Positions 9,344 to 18,286 of a stretch of DNA of 64,000 bases are shown here, piece by piece; positions within the stretch are counted from its first letter, which is position 1, and each line of letters opens with the position of its first letter. Origin of the DNA: Pseudopedobacter alpinus (GTDB taxonomy: Bacteria; Bacteroidota; Bacteroidia; Sphingobacteriales; Sphingobacteriaceae). The notes under the pieces are model-generated. The model ran no database searches and was not told where the DNA came from. It worked only from the letters and a program-made list of their open reading frames with translations. Where the stretch lies: positions 1-64,000 of the forward strand of contig NZ_JBHULV010000022.1 of NCBI RefSeq assembly GCF_042684645.1, in the 5' to 3' direction. Position numbers and translations under genes: made by a program.

Positions 9344-9374
9344 TAAAATGGACGTTATTTTTACGTCCATTTTA
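9344..9374 (+). terminator. Intrinsic terminator of glgA-glgC
   Basis: TAAAATGGACGT at 9344-9355 and ACGTCCATTTTA at 9363-9374 form a perfect 12-bp stem with a 7-nt T-rich loop, 18 nt after the glgC stop. The outer A-T pairs give T residues on either strand. Confidence 0.85.
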
Positions 9375-9467
9375 CATTATAAATTTAACCTTCCCTTAAA
9401 TAATATCATGAAAAAACAATGCTTCATTTCGTGTTAATCAAAATTATTCATTGTTAAATAAGCCACT

Positions 9468-9887
9468 CTATCCAACCTTGGTTAACTCAACCATCCTTCT
9501 ATTCTTATCCAAAACCATTAACCGCACTTCAACAAAGCTTTCTGGCCATAAATCTGCTATTTTCTCGGGCCATTCAATAAAACAGTAATTACCCGAATAA
9601 AAATAATCTTCGTAACCTAAATCAAATGCTTCACTCTGGTTTTTTAACCTGTAAAAATCAAAATGATATATGGAACCATCATTTAATTCATACTCATTTA
9701 CAATAGAAAATGTAGGACTTGATGTATGATCTTTAGTGCCTAAAGCTGTACATATACTATTTATTAAAGTTGTTTTACCGGCTCCCATTTCGCCGTAAAA
9801 CATAAATATCTTCTCTTGTTTGGCATATTCTAAAATTTTCTTTGCTAAAAATTCTAATTCTTCAATACCGTTAACCTCTAATTTCAT
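9468..9887 (-). CDS. tsaE: tRNA t6A37 biosynthesis ATPase TsaE
   Basis: This 139-aa P-loop ATPase has the TsaE/YjeE signature: Walker A GEMGAGKTTLINSI near residues 33-46, SSPTFSIVNEY (switch region) near 57-67, and the HFDFYRL motif near 75-81. With TsaB and TsaD it drives the threonylcarbamoyl transfer to A37 of ANN-decoding tRNAs. Length is usual for the family. It lies 13 nt downstream of porX on the same strand and is probably co-transcribed with it; that pairing seems to be one of position. Confidence 0.93.
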   Translation of the reverse strand: MKLEVNGIEELEFLAKKILEYAKQEKIFMFYGEMGAGKTTLINSICTALGTKDHTSSPTFSIVNEYELNDGSIYHFDFYRLKNQSEAFDLGYEDYFYSGNYCFIEWPEKIADLWPESFVEVRLMVLDKNRRMVELTKVG

Positions 9888-9900
9888 TTAATAAAGCTAG

Positions 9901-11454
9901 CTATTTGTTTTTATAGGTAACAAACGGAATTATAATTTCTTCCATAGAAATGCCCCCATGCTGAAAAGTTTCATTAAAATAATTCACAAACTGGTTATAA
10001 TTATTTTGGTAAACAAAATAGCTGTCCTCTTTAGCAAAAATATAACTAGAGCTTACATGTAATTTAGGCAGCATGGCATCCGCTGGATTTTTTACTAAAA
10101 ACACCTCTTTACTATTGTAATTTAGGTTTTTACCTTGCTTGTACCTTAGGTTAGAATTTGTATTTCTATCACCAATAACTTTACTTGCCTTTTTAACTCT
10201 AATTGTACCATGGTCGGTAGTAATTACCAAGCGTACTTTTTTCTGAGAAAGTCTTTTTATTAAATCCAATAAAGGCGAGTGCTCAAACCAAGATAAAGTA
10301 ATAGAACGGTAAGCAGCATCGTCATTTGCTAATTCTTTAATCATTTGCATATCAGTACGGGCGTGTGAAAGCATATCTACAAAATTGTAAACTATCGCAT
10401 TCAAATCGTTTCCCATTAAACTGTGCAAAGTCTCATTCAAATCTTTTCCCTGGTCTTGATTTAGAATTTTATGATAGGAGAATTTAGCATCCTTTTTAAT
10501 AGATCTTTTAATATTATCTTCTAAAAATTTTTCTTCAAATAAGTTTTTACCACCCTCGTCCTCATCATTTTGCCACATTTCTGGGAAACGTTTTTCCATA
10601 TCTGAGGGCATTAAGCCAGCAAAAATAGCGTTTCTTGCATATTGAGTTGCAGTAGGCAAAATACTGTAATAAGTTTCTTCTTCGTCTAGCCTAAAATATT
10701 CACCAATTATAGGGTTAATAATTTTCCACTGGTCATACCTTAAATTATCAATTAAAATAAAGAAAGTAGGAATTTGCTCACTTAAATTTGGAAATATTTT
10801 CTTTTTAAAAAGTTGGTGAGAAAGCATTGGCGCTTTGTCTTGGTTTTTTATCCAATCCAAATAATTTCTCTCAATAAATTTAGAAAACTGGGCGTTTGCC
10901 TCTGCTTTTTGCATAGTTAATATTTCATGCATTCCAGCGTCATCTAATTTTTCAAGTTCAAGTTCCCAAAAAATCAATTTTTTATAAACATCAACCCACT
11001 CTTTGTAATCTAAATTATCATTCAAAATCATCCCAAGATTTCTAAAATCTTGTTGGTAAGCCATAGAAGTTTTTTCGCTAACTAAACGTTTATTATCTAT
11101 TAACTTTTTTATAGTTAACAAAATTTGTTTTGGGTTTACAGGTTTAATTAGGTAATCGTCAATTTTAAAACCAATAGCGTCTTCCATTAAATACTCCTCC
11201 TCACTTTTGGTTATCATTACCACCGGCACTTCTGGGTTAATGGTTTTAATCTGAGTTAAAGTTTCTAATCCGGTTAAACCGGGCATATTTTCATCTAAAA
11301 AAACAATATCAAAATCTTTGGTTTTAAAAATATCGAGTGCATCACGACCATTTGTTGCAGTGTCAATTTGATATCCTTTTTCAGTTAAGAAAAGAATATG
11401 AGGTTTTAAAAGGTCAATTTCATCATCGGCCCAAAGTATATTTGCTAATTGCAT
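9901..11454 (-). CDS. porX: PorX-type response regulator with PglZ domain
   Basis: This 517-aa protein has a CheY-like receiver (residues 1-120: DDE at 10-12, phospho-acceptor Asp in DIVFLDENMPGL, conserved Thr in MITKS, Lys in YLIKPVNP) and a long C-terminal PglZ/alkaline-phosphatase-like domain (IDNLRYDQW, TATQYARNAIFAG, TTDHGTIRVKK). That arrangement matches PorX, which with PorY controls type IX secretion in Bacteroidota and has been reported to act as a zinc-dependent phosphodiesterase. A cargo protein with a type IX sorting domain is encoded at 57967-60639. The gene heads a minus-strand operon with tsaE. No PorY kinase is adjacent. Confidence 0.93.
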   Translation of the reverse strand: MQLANILWADDEIDLLKPHILFLTEKGYQIDTATNGRDALDIFKTKDFDIVFLDENMPGLTGLETLTQIKTINPEVPVVMITKSEEEYLMEDAIGFKIDDYLIKPVNPKQILLTIKKLIDNKRLVSEKTSMAYQQDFRNLGMILNDNLDYKEWVDVYKKLIFWELELEKLDDAGMHEILTMQKAEANAQFSKFIERNYLDWIKNQDKAPMLSHQLFKKKIFPNLSEQIPTFFILIDNLRYDQWKIINPIIGEYFRLDEEETYYSILPTATQYARNAIFAGLMPSDMEKRFPEMWQNDEDEGGKNLFEEKFLEDNIKRSIKKDAKFSYHKILNQDQGKDLNETLHSLMGNDLNAIVYNFVDMLSHARTDMQMIKELANDDAAYRSITLSWFEHSPLLDLIKRLSQKKVRLVITTDHGTIRVKKASKVIGDRNTNSNLRYKQGKNLNYNSKEVFLVKNPADAMLPKLHVSSSYIFAKEDSYFVYQNNYNQFVNYFNETFQHGGISMEEIIIPFVTYKNK

Positions 11455-11561
11455 ATATTTTCTATTTATATAAATGATTATCTTGAGAAAATCTCAATAT
11501 TTGCAGAGATTTTACTCGGCTCATAAAATTAACAATTTTTGTGCCTTATAATAGTTTTCAT

Positions 11562-12785
11562 TTGAATAAGAACAAAATAATCAACGATCCGGTTTATGGT
11601 TTTATCAGTATTAAGAGCCCCTTAATTTTTGATTTAATAGAACACCCTTACTTTCAGCGATTAAGATATATTAAGCAGTTAGGGATGACACACCTTGTTT
11701 ACCCTGGCGCTTTACATACCCGTTTTCATCATGCTTTAGGTGCTATGCATTTAATGCAACTAGCTATAGAACACTTAATTAGTAAAGGACATGAAGTTAC
11801 AGAAGAGGAAACCGAAGCCGCTTGTATAGCGATTTTACTACATGATATTGGGCATGGGCCTTTCTCTCATGCACTAGAACACACTTTAGTAAATGGCGTT
11901 TCACATGAAACAATTAGCCGCTTATTAATGGCTAATTTAAATGTAGAATTTGGAGGTAAGCTAGATTCGGCTTTAACAATTTTTAACAATCAGTACAACA
12001 AGCCTTTTTTGTACCAGTTAATATCCGGACAGTTAGATTTAGACCGTTTAGATTATTTAAACAGAGATAGTTTTTTTAGCGGAGTAACCGAAGGCATGGT
12101 AAGCTCTGATAGAATTATAAAATTACTAAATATTAAAAATGGTAATTTAGTAGTTGAAGAAAAGGGAATATACTCCGTAGAAAAATTTTTAATAGCTCGT
12201 AGGTTAATGTACTGGCAGGTTTATCTACATAAAACCGTTATTGCTGCTGAACAATTATTGGTTAAAATTTTAGAACGAGCAAGAGAATTAGCACTAAAGG
12301 GAGAAGAACTATTTGCAACTCCGGCTTTAAAACATTTTCTTTATAATAATATAACCGAAGATACTTTTTTAACCAACAGAGAAAACCTTTATAATTTTTC
12401 TTTATTAGACGATCATGATGTAATGGCATCAGTAAAAGTTTGGCAAAAGCATCAAGATTTTATTTTGAAAACACTTTGTAGCAATTTAATTAACAGAAAT
12501 TTATATAAAGTAGAAATAACAATTGCTAAAACGGATAAAATAAAATTTGACCAATTAAAGGAAAAAGCGCTGCAAAACTTGAATATTAGCAATAAAGATA
12601 TTCACTATTTTGTATTTAAAAGCAGCATAAATAATATGGCCTATAGAACGGGAAACAGCAGTATTAACGTATTGATGAAGGATGGAAGCTTGCAAGACAT
12701 TGCAACTGCATCTGATAATTCTAACTTAGAGGCTTTATCAAAAACAGTAACCAAAAGTATTTTGTGTTACACTAAATTTGTATAA
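11562..12785 (+). CDS. HD superfamily phosphohydrolase
   Basis: This 407-aa protein belongs to the HD-domain dNTPase/phosphohydrolase family. The metal ligands are seen in TRFHHALGAMHL (His), AILLHDIGHGPFSHALE (His-Asp pair near residue 106) and QLDLDRLDYLNRDS (Asp near 158). These enzymes hydrolyse (d)NTPs or related phosphoesters; the substrate is not known. No ATG is usable at the 5' end. I favour the TTG at 11562 (MNKNKIINDPVYGF), which matches the usual N-terminus; a GTG at 11541 would add seven residues. It is transcribed divergently from porX. Confidence 0.85.
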   Translation: MNKNKIINDPVYGFISIKSPLIFDLIEHPYFQRLRYIKQLGMTHLVYPGALHTRFHHALGAMHLMQLAIEHLISKGHEVTEEETEAACIAILLHDIGHGPFSHALEHTLVNGVSHETISRLLMANLNVEFGGKLDSALTIFNNQYNKPFLYQLISGQLDLDRLDYLNRDSFFSGVTEGMVSSDRIIKLLNIKNGNLVVEEKGIYSVEKFLIARRLMYWQVYLHKTVIAAEQLLVKILERARELALKGEELFATPALKHFLYNNITEDTFLTNRENLYNFSLLDDHDVMASVKVWQKHQDFILKTLCSNLINRNLYKVEITIAKTDKIKFDQLKEKALQNLNISNKDIHYFVFKSSINNMAYRTGNSSINVLMKDGSLQDIATASDNSNLEALSKTVTKSILCYTKFV

Positions 12786-12807
12786 TAAGTTGTTATTAAA
12801 ATAACAA

Positions 12808-12838
12808 TTTGTTCATTTGATAATATCAGTTAATTTTG
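12808..12838 (+). promoter_or_regulatory. Consensus Bacteroidota promoter of the lpx cluster
   Basis: TTTG at 12808-12811 and TAATTTTG at 12831-12838 are separated by exactly 19 bp, the Bacteroidota sigma-ABfr consensus. The -7 box ends 4 nt before the lpxD ATG, so the expected start of transcription falls on or next to that ATG, implying a leaderless or near-leaderless mRNA. Confidence 0.7.
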
Positions 12839-12842
12839 GAGC

Positions 12843-13886
12843 ATGCAATTTACGGCAAAAGAGATTAGCTTATTACTAAACGGTAGCTTAGAAGGCAACC
12901 CAGAAGTAAAAGTTTTTCAGTTAGCAAAAATAGAGGAAGCACAAGAAGGGGCACTGTCTTTTCTTGCAAACCCAAAGTATGAACCCTTTATTTATACAAC
13001 TAATGCCTCGGTAGTAATTGTAAATGAAGATTTGGTTTTAGATAAACCAATTACAGCAACCTTAATTAGGGTTAAAAATGCTTATAGTAGTTTTTCTGTA
13101 TTGTTAGAAAAGTACAACAGCATTAAACTATATAAAAGTGGTATTGAACAACCAAGTTTTATAGATCCTACCGCTAAAATTGGTAAAGATGTTTATATAG
13201 GGGCTTTTGCTTACATAGGTGTAGGTGCAAGTGTTGGTGATAATACCAAAATATACCCTCATTGTTATATTGGCGATGATGTTAAAATTGGAAACAACTC
13301 TTCCATACAATCTGGTGTAAAAATTTACCACGATTGTATCATTGGAAACAATGTTAACATACATGCTAACACAGTAATTGGCAGCGATGGTTTCGGTTTT
13401 GCGCCACAGACAGATGGCTCTTTTTCAAAAGTGAGCCAAATAGGTAATGTAATTGTTGAAGATAATGTAGAAATAGGGGCTAATACTTGTATTGATAGAG
13501 CAACTATGGGTTCTACAATTATTAAAAAAGGAGTTAAGCTTGATAATTTAATTCAAATTGCACACAATGCAGAAATTGGAGAAAATACGGTAATAGCATC
13601 TCAAACTGGGATATCTGGTAGTGCAAAAATAGGCGAAAGCTGTATTGTTGGCGGGCAAGTTGGTATTGTAGGGCATATTACATTAGCAAAAGGCACACAA
13701 ATACAAGCTAAATCAGGCATCAATAAATCTATTGAGCAAGAAGGAAAAAAATGGGGTGGTGCACCAGCAACAACTTTTAACAACTATATGCGGTCTCAGG
13801 TGGTTATTCAAAGACTGCCCGATATGGAGAAAAAAATAGAGGAATTACAAAAAGCATTGGAGAAGCTACAATCTAAATCTTCTTAA
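12843..13886 (+). CDS. lpxD: UDP-3-O-(3-hydroxyacyl)glucosamine N-acyltransferase
   Basis: Third step of lipid A synthesis: transfers a 3-hydroxyacyl chain from ACP to the amine of UDP-3-O-acyl-glucosamine. It has 347 aa, with an N-terminal uridine-binding domain (residues 1-100), then a long left-handed beta-helix of hexapeptide repeats (IGKDVYIGAFAYIGVG onward). The catalytic His is in IQIAHNAEIGENT near residue 240. A C-terminal helix (LPDMEKKIEELQKALEKLQ) is coiled-coil-like. It is the first gene of lpxD-lpxC/fabZ-lpxA, and the next gene starts 14 nt later. Confidence 0.96.
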   Translation: MQFTAKEISLLLNGSLEGNPEVKVFQLAKIEEAQEGALSFLANPKYEPFIYTTNASVVIVNEDLVLDKPITATLIRVKNAYSSFSVLLEKYNSIKLYKSGIEQPSFIDPTAKIGKDVYIGAFAYIGVGASVGDNTKIYPHCYIGDDVKIGNNSSIQSGVKIYHDCIIGNNVNIHANTVIGSDGFGFAPQTDGSFSKVSQIGNVIVEDNVEIGANTCIDRATMGSTIIKKGVKLDNLIQIAHNAEIGENTVIASQTGISGSAKIGESCIVGGQVGIVGHITLAKGTQIQAKSGINKSIEQEGKKWGGAPATTFNNYMRSQVVIQRLPDMEKKIEELQKALEKLQSKSS

Positions 13887-13900
13887 ATTTATTTTAGAAA

Positions 13901-15307
13901 ATGAATCTTAGGCAAAGAACAATTAAATCAGAAATTAGTGTAAATGGAGTTGGTTTACATACTGGCGCAAAAGTAACCTTAACTTTTAAACCAGCACCAG
14001 AAAACCACGGGTATAAGTTTAAAAGGATTGATTTACCAGGAGAACCTGTTATTGATGCCGATGTTGACAATGTTTCTGACACATCAAGAAGTACAACTTT
14101 AACTGCAAATGGCGCAAGCGTGAGCACTACAGAACATGTTTTAGCAGCTTTAGTAGGTTGCGAAGTTGATAACGTGATGATTGAGCTTGACGGCATTGAA
14201 GTGCCTATTTTGGATGGTAGCGCAATAGAGTTTGTTAACGCTTTAGAGTCGGTTGGTTTTAAAGAACAAGCTGCCGAAAGAGAATATTATCAAATTCCGC
14301 ACAACATCCATTATTCTGAAGACGATAGAAAAGTAGAAATGGTAATTATGCCTTTAGACGAATATCGTTTAACTTGTATGGTAGATTATAATTCTCCTGT
14401 TTTAGGAAGTCAGCACTCTACTATTTCTAACATTGCAGAATTTAAAGATGAAATAGCATCATGTAGAACATTTGTTTTTTTACATGAGCTAGAAATGCTT
14501 TTAAAACATAACCTAATTAAAGGTGGCGATATTAATAACGCAATTGTTATTGTTGACCATGATATTAGTGACGATGAAATGAAAGAGCTTGCAAAAGCGT
14601 TTAACAGAGATGATATAAAAGTTGCTAGAGAAGGTATTTTAAACAATATAGAATTACGTTACCAAAACGAACCTGCCAGACATAAATTATTAGATATAAT
14701 TGGCGATTTGGCTTTGATAGGCGTTCCGCTTAAAGGTCATGTAATGGCCGCAAGACCAGGACATGCCGCTAATGTTGCTTTTGCGAAAAAGATAAAAGCT
14801 GCCATTAAAAAAGACAGAAAGAAAAAAGTACAACACCTTTACGACCCAACGGTAAAACCTTTATATGATATTGTTGATATCATGAATATTTTGCCCCATC
14901 GTCAGCCTTTTTTATTCATCGATAAAATACTAGAATTAACCAAAACCTATGTAGTAGGCGTTAAAAACGTAACTATGAATGAAGAGTATTTTAAGGGTCA
15001 TTTTCCTGGTGCACCTGTAATGCCTGGCGTTATACAAATTGAAGCTATGGCACAAGTGGGTGGCGTTTTGGTATTAAGTACTGTACCAGATCCAAGCAAT
15101 TATCTTACTTATTTTTTAAAAATTGATAAAGTGAGATTTAGAGCACAAGTTTTGCCGGGAGATACCATTATATTTAGATGCGATTTAATGGAGCCAATTA
15201 GAAGAGGAATTGCGCAAATGAAGGGCGTTGGAATGGTGGGAGATAAAGTGGTGATGGAAGCAGAAATGATGGCGCAAATAGCAAGACACGAAAAAACCGA
15301 AAACTAA
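13901..15307 (+). CDS. lpxC/fabZ: Fused UDP-3-O-acyl-GlcNAc deacetylase / 3-hydroxyacyl-ACP dehydratase
   Basis: A 468-aa fusion characteristic of Bacteroidota. Residues 1-300 are LpxC, the zinc deacetylase committing step of lipid A synthesis: TTEHVLAALVG carries the first zinc His, and HKLLDIIGDLALIG and GHVMAARPGHAANV hold other active-site residues. Residues about 320-468 are FabZ, the hot-dog dehydratase of fatty acid elongation, with LPHRQPFLFIDKI and the catalytic FPGAPVMPGVIQIEAMAQVG. Fusing the two ties the shared 3-hydroxyacyl-ACP pool to lipid A output. lpxA begins 2 nt after the stop. Confidence 0.97.
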   Translation: MNLRQRTIKSEISVNGVGLHTGAKVTLTFKPAPENHGYKFKRIDLPGEPVIDADVDNVSDTSRSTTLTANGASVSTTEHVLAALVGCEVDNVMIELDGIEVPILDGSAIEFVNALESVGFKEQAAEREYYQIPHNIHYSEDDRKVEMVIMPLDEYRLTCMVDYNSPVLGSQHSTISNIAEFKDEIASCRTFVFLHELEMLLKHNLIKGGDINNAIVIVDHDISDDEMKELAKAFNRDDIKVAREGILNNIELRYQNEPARHKLLDIIGDLALIGVPLKGHVMAARPGHAANVAFAKKIKAAIKKDRKKKVQHLYDPTVKPLYDIVDIMNILPHRQPFLFIDKILELTKTYVVGVKNVTMNEEYFKGHFPGAPVMPGVIQIEAMAQVGGVLVLSTVPDPSNYLTYFLKIDKVRFRAQVLPGDTIIFRCDLMEPIRRGIAQMKGVGMVGDKVVMEAEMMAQIARHEKTEN

Positions 15308-15309
15308 TA

Positions 15310-16092
15310 ATGATACAACCCTTAGCTTATATACACCCGCAGGCAAAAATTGCAAATAGTGTAGTTATAGATCCTTTTGCCGTAATACATAAAGATGTTG
15401 AAATTGGAGAAGGCACATGGATAGGTTCTAATGTAACCATTATGGACGGTGCCAGAATTGGAAAAAATTGTAAAATTTTCCCTGGTGCGGTAATTTCTGC
15501 TATTCCACAAGATTTAAAATACGCTGGTGAAGAAACAACTGTTGTTATTGGTGACAATACCACTATTAGAGAGTATGTAACCATAAACCGTGGCACAAAT
15601 GATAGGTGGGAAACTAAGATTGGCAGCAACTGCTTATTAATGGCTTATTGCCACGTAGCACATGATTGCGAGGTAGGAAATAATTGTATTTTCTCTAACA
15701 ACACCACTTTAGCAGGCCATATTACCATCGGAGATTATGTTGTACTAGCGGGTATGGTTGCCATCCACCAATTTTGCAAAGTTGGATCTTATGCTTTTGT
15801 TACTGGAGGTTCATTGGTACGTAAAGACATTCCTCCTTATGTAAAAGTTGCCCGCGAACCACTTTCTTATACAGGTATAAACTCTGTTGGTTTACGCAGA
15901 AGGGGGTTTTCACCAGAAAAAATAAATGAAATTCAAGAAATATATAGGGTATTATTTGTGAAGCATAACAATGTAACCAAAGCTTTAGATATTATTGAAG
16001 CCGAATTTAAACCTACAGAAGAAAGAGACGAAATTATCAACTTCATTAGAAATTCTAATAGAGGAGTAATGAAGAGTTTCGGAAATTCTTAA
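15310..16092 (+). CDS. lpxA: UDP-N-acetylglucosamine acyltransferase
   Basis: First enzyme of lipid A synthesis, 260 aa, O-acylating UDP-GlcNAc from 3-hydroxyacyl-ACP. Hexapeptide repeats form a beta-helix over residues 1-180. The catalytic His lies in LLMAYCHVAHDCEVGNNCIF, and HQFCKVGSYAFVTGGS and GLRRRGFS mark the UDP-binding and helical C-terminal parts. Its place in the cluster after lpxC/fabZ (2-nt gap) supports the assignment. Confidence 0.96.
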   Translation: MIQPLAYIHPQAKIANSVVIDPFAVIHKDVEIGEGTWIGSNVTIMDGARIGKNCKIFPGAVISAIPQDLKYAGEETTVVIGDNTTIREYVTINRGTNDRWETKIGSNCLLMAYCHVAHDCEVGNNCIFSNNTTLAGHITIGDYVVLAGMVAIHQFCKVGSYAFVTGGSLVRKDIPPYVKVAREPLSYTGINSVGLRRRGFSPEKINEIQEIYRVLFVKHNNVTKALDIIEAEFKPTEERDEIINFIRNSNRGVMKSFGNS

Positions 16093-16100
16093 TTTCCTGA

Positions 16101-16718
16101 ATGAAAATTACCTTAGCTAAAATTGGCAGAAGATTTAACAGAGAATGGATATTCAAAAACATTGATTATACATTTGAGAAAGGTAAATCTTATGCCATTT
16201 TAGGTATTAATGGCTCTGGTAAATCAACTTTACTACAAGTTATTTCTGGTTCATTAAGTCAATCTACAGGCGAAATCAATTATATTTTAGATGATAAAAA
16301 TATAGAGACAGATGCTGTTTTTAACTATTTAGCCTTATCTGCACCTTATTTAGAATTAATTGAAGAATTTACTTTAACCGAAGTATTAAGCTTTCATTTC
16401 GAATTTAAAAAGCGTTTAAATAGCATTAACAATCAAGAGTTAATTGCACTGCTTAACATGGAAAGTAGTAAAAATAAACAGATTAAGTATTTCTCATCAG
16501 GCATGAAGCAGCGTGTTAAATTAGCACTAGCCTTTTGCTCTGATACACCCATTTTATTGTTAGACGAACCTACTTCTAACCTTGATGAAGAAGGAATTGC
16601 TTGGTACCATTCATTAGTATCAAAATTCACAAATAATAGATTGGTGATTGTTTGCTCTAACCAAGCTCATGAGTATAGTTTTTGCCAAGAGCAAATTCGT
16701 ATTTCTGATTTTAAATAA
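16101..16718 (+). CDS. ABC transporter ATP-binding protein
   Basis: This 205-aa single ATPase domain has Walker A GINGSGKSTLL (about residues 36-46), signature FSSGMKQRVKLALAF (about 132) and Walker B ILLLDEPTSNLD (about 152). The switch region reads VCSNQAHEY, an unusual setting for the H-loop. It is small and CcmA-like; no permease is adjacent, so the substrate is unknown. It follows lpxA by 8 nt and ends the operon, after which the repeat region begins. A role in envelope biogenesis would be guesswork from position. Confidence 0.85.
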   Translation: MKITLAKIGRRFNREWIFKNIDYTFEKGKSYAILGINGSGKSTLLQVISGSLSQSTGEINYILDDKNIETDAVFNYLALSAPYLELIEEFTLTEVLSFHFEFKKRLNSINNQELIALLNMESSKNKQIKYFSSGMKQRVKLALAFCSDTPILLLDEPTSNLDEEGIAWYHSLVSKFTNNRLVIVCSNQAHEYSFCQEQIRISDFK

Positions 16719-17298
16719 ATCTAAATTATAATCCTCAAATTATTATAGCTTTAACACTAACCATAAGTAAACGAGTGAGCGAATTTTTAGAAAATTAGAT
16801 TATTCAATAGGCATATCAAATCTACCTTCAATTACTTAAGGTGCGGTGTTATCAGCGCACCACCTATATTTTCCATGTAATAAGTAAGCAAAGGATTAGG
16901 AATATTCAGTAAATAATGCTGAGCAGAAGAGTACAGATATTCTTCGGGAAATGTACATAAGTTTTCCTTAGTTGGATTATAATGGATTTAATCGAGTTTT
17001 TGTTCAAACACATCACGTGAAAGCATTGTTGCATTTTAGGGTCTTTCACTTGTGGTCGGTGTTATCACGCACCACCTAGGTGTTCCATGTAATGAGTAAG
17101 CAAAGGATAAGGAATAAACTATATTCATTACTATCTGCGTATGGTTGGGATAAATGAGCAGTGGTTGCCAATTGAGTCAAGTTGCTGTAAAAAATCTATC
17201 CTTGGATCATAACTGTCCGAACAAATAATATACAAAAAAGGCCTGTATAATTCTAATTTTGAGTTGCGAAACCAAAAAAAAGAAAAAATACGGGCCTG

Positions 17299-17484
17299 AT
17301 GACAAAAGTACAAAAGAAAGTAATACAATCATTAATAAAGCAATCGGGTAAAAATTCGGACAGTCCATTGTTCGGTCAAATCATAAAATTAATTCCCCGC
17401 CATCTTATCATCAAGTGTGTGGATATCTATAAAGCGGATAAACACTGTTCGGCTTATAAAACGTATGACCAACTGGTGTCCCTT
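17299..17484 (+). pseudogene. N-terminal stub of an IS4-type (DUF4372) transposase
   Basis: About 62 codons, beginning MTKVQKKVIQSLIKQSGK and running through SPLFGQIIKLIPRHLIIKCV to YDQLVSL, match the N-terminal DUF4372 region typical of Bacteroidota IS4-family transposases (normally near 380-400 aa). The frame is cut at about 17484, where a complete repeat element begins, and the remaining codons of the open frame are repeat sequence. The DDE catalytic domain is missing. The 5' flank (17202-17298), with an A-rich tract, is probably the left end of the insertion sequence; it interrupts another repeat copy at 17201. Confidence 0.75.
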
Positions 17485-17750
17485 TTTCACTTGTGGTCGG
17501 TGTTATCACCGCACCACCTATATGTTCCGTATAATGATTAAGCAAAGGATTAGGAATAAACTATTCATTACTATCTGCGTATGGTTGGGATAAATGAGCA
17601 GTGGTTGCCAATTGAGTCAAGTTGCTGTAAAAAATTCTATCCCTGAATAGATGAATCAAATATAAGAGAAAAGAAACTAATTTAATGTGGATTAATTGGT
17701 AGGATGAAAGATCGTAAATAGTGGTTGGTGATAGCACCAACCACAAGTAA
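17485..17750 (+). mobile_element. Complete MITE-like element, copy A
   Basis: 266 bp bounded by inverted ends. The left end hairpin (17492-17517) has a 10-bp stem with one bulge and a TTAT loop. The right end hairpin (17721-17744) is a perfect 10-bp stem, GTGGTTGGTG/CACCAACCAC, with an ATAG loop. It directly abuts the transposase stub on the left and the 80-bp repeated segment on the right. No target-site duplication is obvious. Confidence 0.75.
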
Positions 17751-17893
17751 ATATTCAGTAAATAATACTGAGCAGAAGAGTACAGATATTCTTCGGGAAA
17801 TGTACATAAGTTTTCCTTAGTTGGATTATTTCACTTGTGGTCGGTGTTGTCACCGGACCACCTACATGTTCCATTTAATGAGTAAGCAAAGGA

Positions 17894-18158
17894 TTTCACT
17901 TGTGGTCGGTGTTATCACCGCACCACCTATATGTTCCGTATAATGATTAAGCAAAGGACTAGGAATAAACTATTCATAACCATCTGAGTATGGTTGGGAT
18001 AAATGAGCAGTGGTTGCCAATTGAGTCAAGTAGCTGTAAAAAATCCATCCCTGAATAGATGAATCAAATATAAGAGAAAAGAAACTAATTTAATGTGGAT
18101 TAATTGGTAGGATGAAAGATCGTGAATAGTGGTTGGTGATAACACCAACCACAAGTAA
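17894..18158 (+). mobile_element. Complete MITE-like element, copy B
   Basis: 265 bp, differing from copy A at roughly ten positions. The right end hairpin (18129-18152) keeps the perfect 10-bp stem but has an ATAA loop. The left side is preceded directly by a 65-bp 5' fragment of the same element (17829-17893), so the two left ends lie in tandem. This pattern suggests repeated insertion or recombination among copies. Confidence 0.75.
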
Positions 18159-18286
18159 CTTTCATATTATCAAAGCTTTAACAACCGTAAAAAGTGTTTT
18201 ACATAACATTTACGTTACATTTTATAATTATTAGCTTTCAAAACAAAATAATCCTATTTTTATGTAAATAATTATTTTAAGAAGTA

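Larger units (their letters stand above)
16719..18158. repeat. Nest of palindromic MITE/REPIN-like elements
   Basis: This 1.4-kb gene-free region consists of whole and broken copies of one element, with a transposase stub inside. Complete copies (about 265 bp) lie at 17485-17750 and 17894-18158. 5' pieces lie at 16841-16900, 17044-17201 and 17829-17893. Each complete copy starts ACTTGTGGTCGGTG and ends CACCAACCACAAGT, so the ends are inverted repeats of about 28 bp, and each end is itself a hairpin. An unrelated 80-bp segment is present twice, at 16901-16980 and 17750-17829, with a single difference. A decayed end (CACTAACCATAAGTAA) is near 16754-16769. The element codes for nothing obvious. 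Confidence 0.85.

Noticed and set aside
16433..16630. Minus-strand open frame of 65 codons inside the ABC ATPase gene
   Set aside because: It is the antisense shadow of the Walker B and signature region; no promoter or domain supports it.
17131..17328. Open frames across the repeat nest (for example 17131-17328 minus and 17561-17746 minus)
   Set aside because: They consist of repeat-element sequence with no recognisable protein and are broken differently in each copy.
16101..18158. CRISPR array in the repeat nest
   Set aside because: The repeats are long, irregularly spaced, inverted at their ends and without unique spacers of constant length; no cas gene is near.
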